Origin: an uncultured Spirochaetota bacterium | GTDB lineage: Bacteria > Spirochaetota > Brachyspiria > Brachyspirales > Brachyspiraceae | Assembly: GCA_944390575.1 (NCBI GenBank) | Contig: CALXQJ010000002.1 | Span: 124,001 to 188,000 of the forward strand | Direction: 5' to 3' | DNA: 64,000 nt | Shown here: positions 46,701 to 56,659 of the stretch, piece by piece | How positions within the stretch are numbered: the first letter of the stretch is position 1 | How the letters are laid out: the number at the start of each line of letters is the position of its first letter | Program-made: the position numbers and the translations under genes | Notes under the pieces: generated by a model | What the model was told of the DNA's origin: nothing | What the model saw: the letters and a program-made list of their open reading frames with translations, nothing else | The model's database searches: none

Positions 46701-47885
46701 ATGAAAAAATATATTTTTTATATATTATTTTGTATGTCTATAAGTTTATATTCTAAGAATAATATAGAGTATTCTGGGAATGTTACTGTACTTAGAGATA
46801 ATAAAAGAATATCTATTGAAGATGCAAATACTATAACTGATAAAGATATTATATATACTTCTGATGATGGAGTATTGTTTTTATCTATTAATAATAAAGA
46901 TAATTTTTATGTGTCAAGAAATTCTTCTATAAGAGTTTCTAATAATAATGTAGTGCTTATAAATGGTGCAGTTTATAAGAAGAGTAAACCTTTTGATAGT
47001 ATAGAAGATTTTAAAAAGTATGATGAAACTGTAAAAATATATTCAGACCCTTCACCTTTTTATGCAGGTAAGGTTGGAAATATTTATATTACATCAAGAG
47101 ATGAATTAAGTATTATAGAATCTAAATTATTAGGTAGCACTAGACCTATAGTTAAGTTTTTTGAAGTAAAGAATAATAATAAAAATGTAAAAGTTTATAA
47201 AAGCACTTTTGGTATATATGTAGGTGCACAGGATAAAAATTATAAATTTGAATCTGAAATTAAACTAAAAGATAAAACTACGTTATTTGTAGCATTATCT
47301 ATAAAATTAGATTTTACACCACCACCTCCAAAACCAAGCCAGATACAGGGGGTTACAAAAACTATGCAAAATATTATAAGTAATCCTCAAAAGTCTAAAG
47401 AAGAGAGAGAATTGCTTCAAAAAGTATATACAACATATACAAAAACAAATTATGCAGATAATGTATATATTATTCCAGCACAAGGTAGATATTCGTCTAA
47501 GTTTGGTGCTTTTAGAGGATATACAAGAGATTATGCTCGCTATCATCAGGGTTTTGATATTGCCAATACTAATGGTTCTCCTATATATGCTGCGAATAAT
47601 GGTGTTGTTGTTGTTTCTCGTGAATTATTTGTACGTGGAAATTGTGTTGTTATAGATCATGGAGAGGGTATTTATAGTTCTTACTTTCATATGTCTAAGC
47701 TTATCGCAAAAGAAGGACAATATGTTAAAAAAGGAGAGCTTATAGGTTTAATAGGTTCTACAGGTATGTCTACGGGTCCTCATTGTCATTGGGAGATGAG
47801 AGCTGGAAATATTACTTTTGATCCTTTAAGTATTTTAGATAAGTCTCTTTCATTTAATGAGAAAGTATATACCAGAATTAAATAA
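46701..47885 (+). CDS. M23 family metallopeptidase (LytM-type)
   Basis: Secreted peptidoglycan endopeptidase-like protein, 394 aa. Signal peptide 1-18. An N-terminal FecR-like region (about 25-130) is followed by a linker with a Pro-rich patch. The catalytic domain (about 260-385) has zinc ligands His282 and Asp286 (HxxxD) and His363 in the HxH pair 361/363, with His330 also conserved. All catalytic residues are intact, so it may cut cell-wall cross-links directly. Followed by an anchored propeller-like protein and a second M23 enzyme. Confidence 0.9.
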   Translation: MKKYIFYILFCMSISLYSKNNIEYSGNVTVLRDNKRISIEDANTITDKDIIYTSDDGVLFLSINNKDNFYVSRNSSIRVSNNNVVLINGAVYKKSKPFDSIEDFKKYDETVKIYSDPSPFYAGKVGNIYITSRDELSIIESKLLGSTRPIVKFFEVKNNNKNVKVYKSTFGIYVGAQDKNYKFESEIKLKDKTTLFVALSIKLDFTPPPPKPSQIQGVTKTMQNIISNPQKSKEERELLQKVYTTYTKTNYADNVYIIPAQGRYSSKFGAFRGYTRDYARYHQGFDIANTNGSPIYAANNGVVVVSRELFVRGNCVVIDHGEGIYSSYFHMSKLIAKEGQYVKKGELIGLIGSTGMSTGPHCHWEMRAGNITFDPLSILDKSLSFNEKVYTRIK

Positions 47886-47912
47886 TAAAGTTTTTAAATT
47901 TGTGCGGTGTTT

Positions 47913-49088
47913 ATGATTATAAAAGAGAAATCTATAATAGAATATAGTAATATTCATAGAATAGAGCCTTTTTTTATTAAATATTTAACTTTAATAGTAA
48001 CCATAACTATGGTATTACTTTTTATTTTTGTTTTTGGAACTAATAGATTAAGTGAAGAGTATAATACTGTTAATATTTGGAATAAAGCGGTTAATTCTAT
48101 AGCAAGTCCAGACTATGATAGCGATTACTCTATAGAGGGCGTTTTTAGACACAATTTTTTTACTAAGCCTTATGGATTTGTTCATTATTTTGATAATAAT
48201 GGTAGAACTACTTATTATACTAATTTACCAAGAGGTACATTAGCTTCTGTTAATAATAAAAACTTTATTATATATAGAAGATATGGTACTTTTATAGAAG
48301 CTTTTAATAATAATGGGCTTATTATATGGCGTACTAATACTTCTATTTATCCAGAATTAGCTTCATATACAAATAGAAGTGTATATCATAGTAGTGATAA
48401 TTCTAAGATACAAATGTTTGATTTTAATAATAATCCACTTAGCACTCATATTCAATTTGGAGAGATTATTACAGATGGTGCTTTTGCTGTTAATACTGGA
48501 GATTATATTGCTGGTTTTTCAAGTGGGGATATTGCTTATATAGATAGAAATGGAAATCTTGACTTTTCAATATCAAGTATTTTAAGCGAGGTTAATATTG
48601 TTAAGTCTGTTGCTATTAGTGAGTATGGTAGTTTTGTTGCTTCTATTTCTGGTATACGTCCTGAGTATCTTACTTTGTATGATGCTAAGGGTAATACTAT
48701 TTGGTATTTAGATACTAAATTAAATAGAAGGAGAAATGTTTCTATTTTTGTTAGTGAGAAGTCTTCTACTGTATTTATGCTTTCTGAAAGAGATATTATT
48801 CTTTATGGATTAAATAGACCTAGGGAAATTGATAGAATTAATTTAGAGAGATATAATATTGTTAATCCTGTTAATATGAAATTAGTTAGTGAGAATGATA
48901 CTTCTATTATTAGTGTTTCTAAAGACTCTAGGAGTGTTATTTTAATTTATGATAATAAAGATAAAAAGGTTGTTTTTGAACATTTTGTAGAAGGGTGGGT
49001 TTATTATTTAGATATTTCTACAACTAAAAATGAATATATGATAGTAACTGATAAAATGATTTATACTTATAAGAGAGTGAAATTATGA
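47913..49088 (+). CDS. membrane-anchored beta-propeller-like protein
   Basis: 391 aa. Short cytoplasmic head, one membrane helix (about 23-43), then repeated beta-strand motifs (RTTYYTNLPRGT, EAFNNNGLIIWRTNT, IAYIDRNGNLDFS, LTLYDAKGNTIWYLD) as in PQQ/WD-type propellers. The W-containing repeats suggest about six or seven blades. No enzyme motif. The stop overlaps the start of the next M23 gene by 4 bases, so the two are translationally coupled; a scaffold or sensor for the peptidase is a reasonable guess. A GTG two codons upstream is possible. Confidence 0.7.
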   Translation: MIIKEKSIIEYSNIHRIEPFFIKYLTLIVTITMVLLFIFVFGTNRLSEEYNTVNIWNKAVNSIASPDYDSDYSIEGVFRHNFFTKPYGFVHYFDNNGRTTYYTNLPRGTLASVNNKNFIIYRRYGTFIEAFNNNGLIIWRTNTSIYPELASYTNRSVYHSSDNSKIQMFDFNNNPLSTHIQFGEIITDGAFAVNTGDYIAGFSSGDIAYIDRNGNLDFSISSILSEVNIVKSVAISEYGSFVASISGIRPEYLTLYDAKGNTIWYLDTKLNRRRNVSIFVSEKSSTVFMLSERDIILYGLNRPREIDRINLERYNIVNPVNMKLVSENDTSIISVSKDSRSVILIYDNKDKKVVFEHFVEGWVYYLDISTTKNEYMIVTDKMIYTYKRVKL

Positions 49089-49945
49089 TAAAGAAGTTTT
49101 GTATATTATTTTTTATTTTTTCATCTTTACTTTTTTGTGCAAGAATACCTGTAGATGAAAATAGAATAAGAATTACTAGCACTTTTGGTGAGTTTAGAAC
49201 GGATCATTTTCATAATGGATTAGATTTTGGTGGATATAGGTTAGAGGTTTTTCCTATATCTGATGGTGAAGTTGTTTATTATTTTGATTCTGAGGAAGAT
49301 CCTACAAGGCAAGTATTTGGAGTTGGTAATAATTTGATATTGGAGCATTCTAATAATATTAGAAGTTATTATTATCATTTAGATGATGGTACTATTCAAA
49401 AATCTTTTGCCAAAGTTACAGAGCAAAATGTTGTGGCACTTACTGGAAATACTGGTCGTAGTGGAGGAGCACATTTACATTTAGTTATAGAAGATATGAA
49501 AAATGGTCGTGTTATAGATCCTTTTGAATATTTAAAACTACCAAAAAATACAGATACTTCTCCTCTAATACATGGTATATACTTAAGAACTGAAACTCGA
49601 TTAATACAGATAAAAGATAGAATGCCTTTTAGATATAATGGAGAGCTTAAGCTTTTTGTTAAGGCTTATGATTTACTTGGAAATATTACAGTTGGTCTTA
49701 AAAGAGTTAGAATATTTATTAATGATTCTCTTGTTAGAGATTATGATTTTTCTTATTTTATTAAGAGAGATAATGTTTATTTTATATCGCCTCATTATTT
49801 ATTTGAGGATGTGTATGGAGTGGATTCTCATTTTTATAGGGGTGGAGAGTTTACTCCTAAGAGGGGGCTTTATACGTTTAGAGCTGAGGTTGTTGATTTT
49901 GATGACAATGTTGTTACACTAACAAGAACTGTTAATTTTCAATAG
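49085..49945 (+). CDS. M23 family metallopeptidase, second copy
   Basis: 286 aa. Signal sequence ends LLFC (Cys18), a possible relaxed lipobox. The catalytic domain is near the N-terminus, with His43 and Asp47 (HNGLD), His98, and the HxH pair His130/His132 (AHLHL), so it is intact. The C-terminal part (about 155-286) is a beta domain. It is unlike the other M23 protein in order of domains, so the two are not recent duplicates. The next gene follows by 6 bases. Confidence 0.88.
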   Translation: MIKKFCILFFIFSSLLFCARIPVDENRIRITSTFGEFRTDHFHNGLDFGGYRLEVFPISDGEVVYYFDSEEDPTRQVFGVGNNLILEHSNNIRSYYYHLDDGTIQKSFAKVTEQNVVALTGNTGRSGGAHLHLVIEDMKNGRVIDPFEYLKLPKNTDTSPLIHGIYLRTETRLIQIKDRMPFRYNGELKLFVKAYDLLGNITVGLKRVRIFINDSLVRDYDFSYFIKRDNVYFISPHYLFEDVYGVDSHFYRGGEFTPKRGLYTFRAEVVDFDDNVVTLTRTVNFQ

Positions 49946-49951
49946 TATTTT

Positions 49952-50848
49952 ATGATTAATATAGTTATAATTCATACTGGTTTTGATAAGTATGTTGTTC
50001 ATACTTTAAAACAATTAAGAAAAACAAATCCAAATTCTAATATATTTTTAATTACAGATGATAATTATAAAGAGTATAATAAATATTCTACTTTTGTAGA
50101 TATAAAAAGTCTTCTAAAAAAAGATAGTATACACTTTGCTAATATATATGTTCATTTTGGTAAGAGTAATCCAAAATTTGAGATGTTTTGTATGCAAAGA
50201 TGGATTATTTTAAGAGACTTTATGATTGAATATTCTATTGATAGTTGTATACATATTGATAGTGATGTTTTAGTATTTTCTGATTTATCGGGGGCTTTAA
50301 TTCCATTTAATAATTATAGTATATCTCTTTCTAATAATTTGGCTTTAAGTATGTATATTAGAGATATTAGTATATTAGATGAATTTGTTAATTTTTTATT
50401 ATTAAAGTATGGGGATAAGAATCAGTTACAAAGTTTAAGTGATATGTTTTATAATACAGACAGGTGTAGAAATGGGGTTGCCGGTAGTATTTCTGATATG
50501 GATTTGTCTAGAGAGTTTTTTTCTAGTAGGAATAATGTAGGAAACTTATCTAGTATTATCAATAATTCTACTTTTGATTCTTCTATAGTATATGGAGATC
50601 CTTTATTTGAAATGATTGAAAAGAATAGATATAAAATGAAGAAAATATTTTTTGAAAATGAAGTACCATACTGTAATGCTTTTATTAATGATCGTATAGA
50701 GAAAGTTAGATTTCATTCTCTTCATTTACTCACTTGGACTAAAGTTTATATTAATAAACTTTCTAAACATAAAAATTTAGACTTTAATCCATATTTTATC
50801 AGTTTATATAGAGAGTTTAATGTATTAAAGTCTAAATTAAAAAAATAA
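49952..50848 (+). CDS. glycosyltransferase-like protein (GT-A fold)
   Basis: 298 aa, cytoplasmic. N-terminal Rossmann-like strand MINIVIIHTG, then HIDSDVLVF at about 103-111, a DxD motif expected to bind the metal and nucleotide sugar. No membrane segment. Last gene of the M23 cluster. Sugar and acceptor unknown; a role in surface glycans is inferred from context. Confidence 0.72.
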   Translation: MINIVIIHTGFDKYVVHTLKQLRKTNPNSNIFLITDDNYKEYNKYSTFVDIKSLLKKDSIHFANIYVHFGKSNPKFEMFCMQRWIILRDFMIEYSIDSCIHIDSDVLVFSDLSGALIPFNNYSISLSNNLALSMYIRDISILDEFVNFLLLKYGDKNQLQSLSDMFYNTDRCRNGVAGSISDMDLSREFFSSRNNVGNLSSIINNSTFDSSIVYGDPLFEMIEKNRYKMKKIFFENEVPYCNAFINDRIEKVRFHSLHLLTWTKVYINKLSKHKNLDFNPYFISLYREFNVLKSKLKK

Positions 50849-50850
50849 TA

Positions 50851-51876
50851 TTATCTACTAACATCCTTTGAGATTGAAGAGTTCATTAAATTAATAACTT
50901 CTTCTTTTGTAACTAAATTCCAATCTCCATATATAGAATGCTTAATAGTAGCAGCACTAACAGCAAAGTTTAATACATCCTGAATATCATTTTCAAATAA
51001 ATAAAAACCACTAAGTATTCCAGCAACAAAAGCATCTCCACTGCCAACCCTATCCACTATATTAGTAATGTTATATTCCTTAGATTTATATAGTTTATTA
51101 TTATGCATTAATTTTGCAGAGTATATATTGTGACTAGAGTTTACTACTTTTCTTTTTGTTGTAACTATAGTTTCTATATTATACTTTTTTATTACTTTTT
51201 GCATCAAATTAGTATACTCTTCATCAGTATTAATATTATTATATTCTATATCGCTTTCTATATTTAATATATTAATAGCATCATACTCATTTGCAAATAA
51301 TATATCTACATATTCTACTATTTCAGGAATAACATCAGAAACATTTTTTCCATACTTCCAAAGCTTTGAGCGATAATTGATATCAAATGAAATTTTAATA
51401 TTTCTTTTTTTTGCTTCTTTTACTGCATATAAAGTTATCAATCTTCCATTTTCACTTATACCAGCAGTTATACCTGTAATATGTAAATATTTAGCATCCT
51501 TGAAAATATTATCCCAATCAAATACATAATAAGATGCTTCACTTATAGCAGAGTATTCTCTATCATATATAACAGAAGATTGTCTATTATCTTTACCCAT
51601 ATCTAAGAAATATAATCCAAGTCTTTTTCCACCCCAAAATATACAAGAAGTATCTACTTTTTGAGATAGTAAAAGTTCCTCTACTTTTTTTCCTAAAGCA
51701 TTATCAGGTAATACACTAACATATTTAGTTTTTATACCAAATCTAGAAGCAGATACACAAACATTAGCTTCACATCCTCCAAAATGAGCATTAAGCATAG
51801 GAGTTTGTAGAAGTCTCTCATTATCAATAGAAGATAATCTAAGCATTATCTCCCCAAGTCCAACAATATAAGACAT
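50851..51876 (-). CDS. kdgK: 2-keto-3-deoxygluconate kinase
   Basis: PfkB-type sugar kinase, 341 aa. Opens GLGEIMLRL. Ends with the PfkB signature DRVGSGDAFVAGILSG near 280-295, holding the catalytic Asp. Phosphorylates KDG to KDPG for cleavage by the adjacent Eda. The start lies one base after the eda stop. Name supported by operon context; other PfkB kinases look similar. Confidence 0.9.
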   Translation of the reverse strand: MSYIVGLGEIMLRLSSIDNERLLQTPMLNAHFGGCEANVCVSASRFGIKTKYVSVLPDNALGKKVEELLLSQKVDTSCIFWGGKRLGLYFLDMGKDNRQSSVIYDREYSAISEASYYVFDWDNIFKDAKYLHITGITAGISENGRLITLYAVKEAKKRNIKISFDINYRSKLWKYGKNVSDVIPEIVEYVDILFANEYDAINILNIESDIEYNNINTDEEYTNLMQKVIKKYNIETIVTTKRKVVNSSHNIYSAKLMHNNKLYKSKEYNITNIVDRVGSGDAFVAGILSGFYLFENDIQDVLNFAVSAATIKHSIYGDWNLVTKEEVINLMNSSISKDVSR

Positions 51877-51877
51877 A

Positions 51878-52507
51878 TTACTTTAATTCCTTAATTAAAT
51901 TATGAGTCTCTTCAAATCTCTTTCTAATTTCTTTCCAATCATTTTTAGCAAGTAAATCACGAGGACATAGCCAAGAACCACCACAAGCAAATACATATTG
52001 ATTTTTTATATATTCAGCAACATTATTAATACTAACACCACCCAATGGCATAAACTTAACACCAGTATGAGCATATACAGGAGCAATACTTTTAATCCAC
52101 TCTAGTCCCCCAAATATTCCCGCATGAAAAAATTTTACATATTTATGTCCATAAGCCAAGCATTGTTCCAGTTCCGCAGGTGTAGCAATACCTGGTATAT
52201 AATGATATTTTTTATTATGAGCATGTTCTAATAGCACATTTTGAAAACCAGGACTAATTATAATATTAGTACCTAAATCTAAAATTTTATCCGCTTGATT
52301 AGGTGATAAAACAGTTGCAGCTGCTCTTGATAGAGTAGGGTATTCTTTTGCTAATATTTCTAATGCTTTATATGAATATTCTGTTCTCATAGTAAGCTCT
52401 ATAGATGGTAGAAACTCTAAACATAATTCTGCTATATTTCTAATTTCTTCTTCACGATCTACAACAGCAACTGGAATTATAGGTGTAGATATATATTGTT
52501 CAAACAT
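51878..52507 (-). CDS. eda: KDPG aldolase
   Basis: Splits 2-keto-3-deoxy-6-phosphogluconate to pyruvate and glyceraldehyde-3-phosphate. Schiff-base Lys125 in YVKFFHAG, Glu37 and Arg41 in the IELTMRT region, and the PGIATPAE motif. 209 aa, cytoplasmic trimer in the family. GGAG before the start. Directly between uxaC and kdgK. Confidence 0.94.
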   Translation of the reverse strand: MFEQYISTPIIPVAVVDREEEIRNIAELCLEFLPSIELTMRTEYSYKALEILAKEYPTLSRAAATVLSPNQADKILDLGTNIIISPGFQNVLLEHAHNKKYHYIPGIATPAELEQCLAYGHKYVKFFHAGIFGGLEWIKSIAPVYAHTGVKFMPLGGVSINNVAEYIKNQYVFACGGSWLCPRDLLAKNDWKEIRKRFEETHNLIKELK

Positions 52508-52525
52508 AAAAAATTAACTCCATTT

Positions 52526-53932
52526 TTAATTTATAAAATAATTATTGGCATTATTAAAACAAATATCTTTAACAATATTAGATAAATATTTTATATCAGA
52601 ATAAAGCTCTCCTTTTTCAGCCCATTCTCCTAATATATTACATAGTATTCGTCTAAAATATTCATGTCTTGAATAAGATAAAAAGCTTCTGGAATCCGTT
52701 AGCATACCAATAAATAAAGATAAAGCACCAGTATTGGCAAGAATCTTTATTTGACTTTCCATTCCATCTTTTGTATCTAAAAACCACCAAGCAGAACCAA
52801 ATTGCATTTTTCCTTTTATACCATCTCCCTGAAAACATCCCATTAGAGTTGTAATTGTATAATAGTCTTTTGGATTTAAGCTATAAAAAATTATCTTTGG
52901 AAGACCTGATTCTTCATTACAAGTATCTAATAGTCTTGATAATTTTTTAGTATAATTATGATCTACTATAGAATCATATCCAGAATCTGCACCTAATTTT
53001 TTAAACATTTTAGAATTGTTATTTCTTATAACTGATATATGAAGTTGTACTACAAAATTAACTTCTCTATATTTTTTTACTAATTTTATTAAAATAAAAG
53101 TTTTAAACTTTTCAACTTCTTCTTCAGTTAATGTTTCTTTGTTTAGACCTTTTTTTAATATTTTGTTAATATTATCTTCACTATCTAATATAAAAGGTGC
53201 GTACTCAAGTCCACAATCACTTGATATACATCCTAAACTTTTAAAATAATCTATTCTATTATATAAAGCTTCTATAAGTGAGTTTATATCATTAATTTTT
53301 ATAGAACAAACCTCTTCTAATTTTTTTATAGACTCAGCAAAAGTATCAAGTTCAATATTCATATACCTGTCAGGTCTATAAGAAGGTATCACATTTGTAT
53401 TAATTACTCCTATTTTTGATTTTCCTTCTTTGATTATTTTATGATATTCTAATGAATCTGCAGGATCATCAGTAGTACCTATTGTATGAACATTAAATTT
53501 TTCTAATACATCCTTTACAGACATATTTTTTAATTTATCATTTGCCTTATCCCATATAGCTTTAGCATTTTCTTCATTTATAACATCATAAATATCAAAA
53601 TACCTCTGCAACTCTAGGTGACTCCAATGATATAAAGGGTTTCCAGGCAGATTTGGAAGAGTTTTTATATATGCTAAAAATTTATCATAATCATCAGCAT
53701 CGCCAGTAATATACTTTTCATCAATACCATTAGCCCTCATCATTCTCCATTTATAATGATCTCCGCTAAGCCAAATTTCTGTTAGATTTTTAAATATTTT
53801 ATTTTCAGCTATTTCTTTTGGATTTAAATGACAATGATAATCAAAAATAGGGCATTTAGAAGCATATTCGTGAAATAATGTCTTTGATGTATCTGTATAC
53901 AATAAAAAATCTTTATCCATAAATTTATTCAT
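52526..53932 (-). CDS. uxaC: glucuronate/galacturonate isomerase
   Basis: Converts D-glucuronate to D-fructuronate (and galacturonate to tagaturonate). 468 aa. Metal-binding FDYHCHLNP has His33 and His35. Contains TIGTTDDPADSLEYH and the C-terminal DSRSFLSYSRHEYFRR segment. Next to uxuA and uxuB but not to uxaA or uxaB, so the route here is the glucuronate branch. Confidence 0.96.
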   Translation of the reverse strand: MNKFMDKDFLLYTDTSKTLFHEYASKCPIFDYHCHLNPKEIAENKIFKNLTEIWLSGDHYKWRMMRANGIDEKYITGDADDYDKFLAYIKTLPNLPGNPLYHWSHLELQRYFDIYDVINEENAKAIWDKANDKLKNMSVKDVLEKFNVHTIGTTDDPADSLEYHKIIKEGKSKIGVINTNVIPSYRPDRYMNIELDTFAESIKKLEEVCSIKINDINSLIEALYNRIDYFKSLGCISSDCGLEYAPFILDSEDNINKILKKGLNKETLTEEEVEKFKTFILIKLVKKYREVNFVVQLHISVIRNNNSKMFKKLGADSGYDSIVDHNYTKKLSRLLDTCNEESGLPKIIFYSLNPKDYYTITTLMGCFQGDGIKGKMQFGSAWWFLDTKDGMESQIKILANTGALSLFIGMLTDSRSFLSYSRHEYFRRILCNILGEWAEKGELYSDIKYLSNIVKDICFNNANNYFIN

Positions 53933-53948
53933 TATTTATACTCCTATA

Positions 53949-55013
53949 TTATTTAGACTTTGTTATAGCTTCCCATAAGCCTTGTAAGTACATAGCTCCA
54001 AGAGCTCTATCATAAAGTCCATATCCAGGCATAGCAACTTCTCCCCAAATAGCTCTACCATGATCAGGACGCATAGGACCTTCATAGCCTATATCATAAA
54101 AAGCTTTCATTATAGCATACATATCCATAGAACCATCGCTAGATAAATGAGCTGCTTCTTGAAATTTACCAGGAGCAGTATGTTCTAAATTTCTAACATG
54201 TGCAAAAAATATTTTATCTTTTAAACTCTTAATAGCATCAGGTATATCATTCTTAGGATTAGAACCAAGAGAACCAGTACATAAAGTAACACCATTACAA
54301 GGGCTATTAACACTATTAACCATTCTAAGCATATTCTCTTTATTAACAATAATACGAGGAAGACCAAATACTGGCCAAGCAGGATCATCTGGATGTATAG
54401 CCATTTTTATATCATATTTTTCACAAGTAGGCATAATAGCTTTTAAGAAATATTCTAAGTTCTTGAATAATTTTTCATCATCAACATCCTTATACATCTC
54501 AAAAAGCTCTTTTATTCTAACAAGTCTTTCAGGTTCCCATCCAGGTAATACAAAACCATTAGAATTAGAATCTATAGATTCGAACATTTTTTGTGGGTCT
54601 ATTTTGTCTATAATTTCTTGATCATAAGAAAGTACAGTAGAGCCATCAGGACGAACCTTAGCTAAATCACTACGAGTCCAGTCAAATACTGGCATAAAGT
54701 TATAACATACCAAATTAATACCACATTCACCTAATACTTCTAATGTTTTTATATAGTTTTCTATATACTCATCTCTGCTACTTAATCCTATTTTTATATC
54801 ATCATGAACATTAACACTCTCAATTCCAAAAATTTTAAGACCAGCATCCTCAACTTCTTTTTTTAACTTTAAAACCTCTTCCTTTTTCCAAGCTTCTCCC
54901 ACCTTTGTATTATATAGTGTAGTAATAACTCCTTTTACTCCAGGTATTTGTCTTATTTGTTCTAAAGTAACAGAATCAAAATCTTTTCCAAACCATCTTA
55001 AACTCATTTTCAT
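53949..55013 (-). CDS. uxuA: mannonate dehydratase
   Basis: Dehydrates D-mannonate to 2-keto-3-deoxygluconate. 354 aa. Family start MKMSLRWFGKDFDSVTLEQI, followed by IPGVKGVITTLY, and RPDHGRAIWGE near the C-terminus for metal binding. GGAG upstream. Central to the operon, and it cannot be confused with altronate dehydratase, which has another fold. Confidence 0.96.
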   Translation of the reverse strand: MKMSLRWFGKDFDSVTLEQIRQIPGVKGVITTLYNTKVGEAWKKEEVLKLKKEVEDAGLKIFGIESVNVHDDIKIGLSSRDEYIENYIKTLEVLGECGINLVCYNFMPVFDWTRSDLAKVRPDGSTVLSYDQEIIDKIDPQKMFESIDSNSNGFVLPGWEPERLVRIKELFEMYKDVDDEKLFKNLEYFLKAIMPTCEKYDIKMAIHPDDPAWPVFGLPRIIVNKENMLRMVNSVNSPCNGVTLCTGSLGSNPKNDIPDAIKSLKDKIFFAHVRNLEHTAPGKFQEAAHLSSDGSMDMYAIMKAFYDIGYEGPMRPDHGRAIWGEVAMPGYGLYDRALGAMYLQGLWEAITKSK

Positions 55014-55027
55014 AATTAATATTCTCC

Positions 55028-56638
55028 TTATTGTATATATTTACTTAAACACTTTTCTACACTTCCAGTATTTTCTATCATTTCTTTGAAGTAACTTTCT
55101 ATTTTTTTAGCAAGTACTGTATCATATAAATTAACACCAAAAATATTTTTATTTGAAAGTATAGACTCTAAATTATTATTTATACTATTTATATCTTTAA
55201 ATTTTATTTTTGAAATATAGCTTTGTAATTCTTCAAGCATAGGATCGCTACTAATCTCCATTTTTTCACCATTATCATCTATAGCCATTAAGTATCTAAG
55301 CCAAGCTGATATAGTTAAAGGTATTGCTACTAATGTAGAAAGATCATAATTATTTTCTATATATGATTTAATAGTTTCCCCAAATCTAACAGGTATTTTT
55401 AATGATGTGTCTGTAGCTATTCTTTTAGGGGAATCTGGTATAAATGGATTTGTTAATCTTTCTTCTATTACCTCTTTTAGAAAATCTTTAGGATTTATGA
55501 TTTTAGGATCTATAACTACTTTCATTCCTTCTTCATATCCTATTTTTTCTATTAATTTTTTTAGTAATGGATTTTGTAATTCTTCATATATGAAATTATA
55601 ATTTAGTAAACATCCAAATATAGCTAGAGAAGTATGTAATGGATTTAGACAAGTAGTTACTTTCATCTTTTCTGTTTTCTGTACAGTATCTCTATTAGTC
55701 ATAAATACACCAGCTTTTTCAAGAGGCATTCTTCCATTAGCAAAATTATCCTCTATTACTAAATATTCAGGATATTCAGCATTGACAAATCCAGATTGCT
55801 TATTATGACCTACTTGAAATATATTCATATCTTCTAAGCCTAAATCTAATAATTGTTTTGAAATTATTTCAGAAGGTCTTGGAGTTATTTTGTCTATCAT
55901 ACTAAGAGGATATGATACTTTATTATTTAAATACTCTATAAATGTATTTTCTACAAATCCTTTTTTGCTCCATTCATTTGCTATACTAATTACAGCATCT
56001 TTTAATTTATCTCCATTATTAGCACAATTATCAAGGCTTAATAATGATAATGGATATTCTCCATTTTTAAATCTTTCATATAATAAAGCTGTTGTTATTG
56101 ATATTATATTTTTTGATTTTTTAGGATCATTATTAATATCTTCTTCTATATTTTTATTATATTCTCCATTTGTGTTTTTTATAGAATATCCTTTTTCTGT
56201 TATAGTGTAGCTTACTACTTGTAGCGACTTGGATGTAAAAATTTCTTTTAGCTTATCATAGTAATTAATAAAATCTGCATGAAGTATATCTGTAATACTT
56301 CCTATAATTCTTTTATCTATATTTCCATTACTATGAATTAATGCTAGTAGAGTTAGATTATCAAAGTTTTTATATACTTTTTCTACTATTTCATAATCAT
56401 CATCTCTACCTGTGGCATGTGTGTCTACAGCTATAATTCCAGTATCTACTAATTTATCATTTAATAGATTATCAACTATTTTAGCTATATATCCTCTAAA
56501 TATATTTCCAGCACCAAAATGTATCCAAGTAGGATTTTTTTTAGTGTTTTCTCTTATTTTTTCTATATTATATAGAGGTACTTTTATATTTAGACTTTGA
56601 ATTTTATCTACATTATTTATAAATGTTTTTAGTGTCAT
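55028..56638 (-). CDS. uxuB: fructuronate reductase (mannitol dehydrogenase family)
   Basis: Reduces D-fructuronate to D-mannonate with NADH. 536 aa. NAD region WIHFGAGNIFRGYIA near the N-terminus, PKRIATDTS and CLNPLHTSLAIFG. AAGGAGG precedes the start. Placed between the transporter genes and uxuA. A tagaturonate reductase is possible by family alone, but the uxuA neighbour decides for UxuB. Confidence 0.93.
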   Translation of the reverse strand: MTLKTFINNVDKIQSLNIKVPLYNIEKIRENTKKNPTWIHFGAGNIFRGYIAKIVDNLLNDKLVDTGIIAVDTHATGRDDDYEIVEKVYKNFDNLTLLALIHSNGNIDKRIIGSITDILHADFINYYDKLKEIFTSKSLQVVSYTITEKGYSIKNTNGEYNKNIEEDINNDPKKSKNIISITTALLYERFKNGEYPLSLLSLDNCANNGDKLKDAVISIANEWSKKGFVENTFIEYLNNKVSYPLSMIDKITPRPSEIISKQLLDLGLEDMNIFQVGHNKQSGFVNAEYPEYLVIEDNFANGRMPLEKAGVFMTNRDTVQKTEKMKVTTCLNPLHTSLAIFGCLLNYNFIYEELQNPLLKKLIEKIGYEEGMKVVIDPKIINPKDFLKEVIEERLTNPFIPDSPKRIATDTSLKIPVRFGETIKSYIENNYDLSTLVAIPLTISAWLRYLMAIDDNGEKMEISSDPMLEELQSYISKIKFKDINSINNNLESILSNKNIFGVNLYDTVLAKKIESYFKEMIENTGSVEKCLSKYIQ

Positions 56639-56659
56639 TTATTTACCTCCTTAAATATA

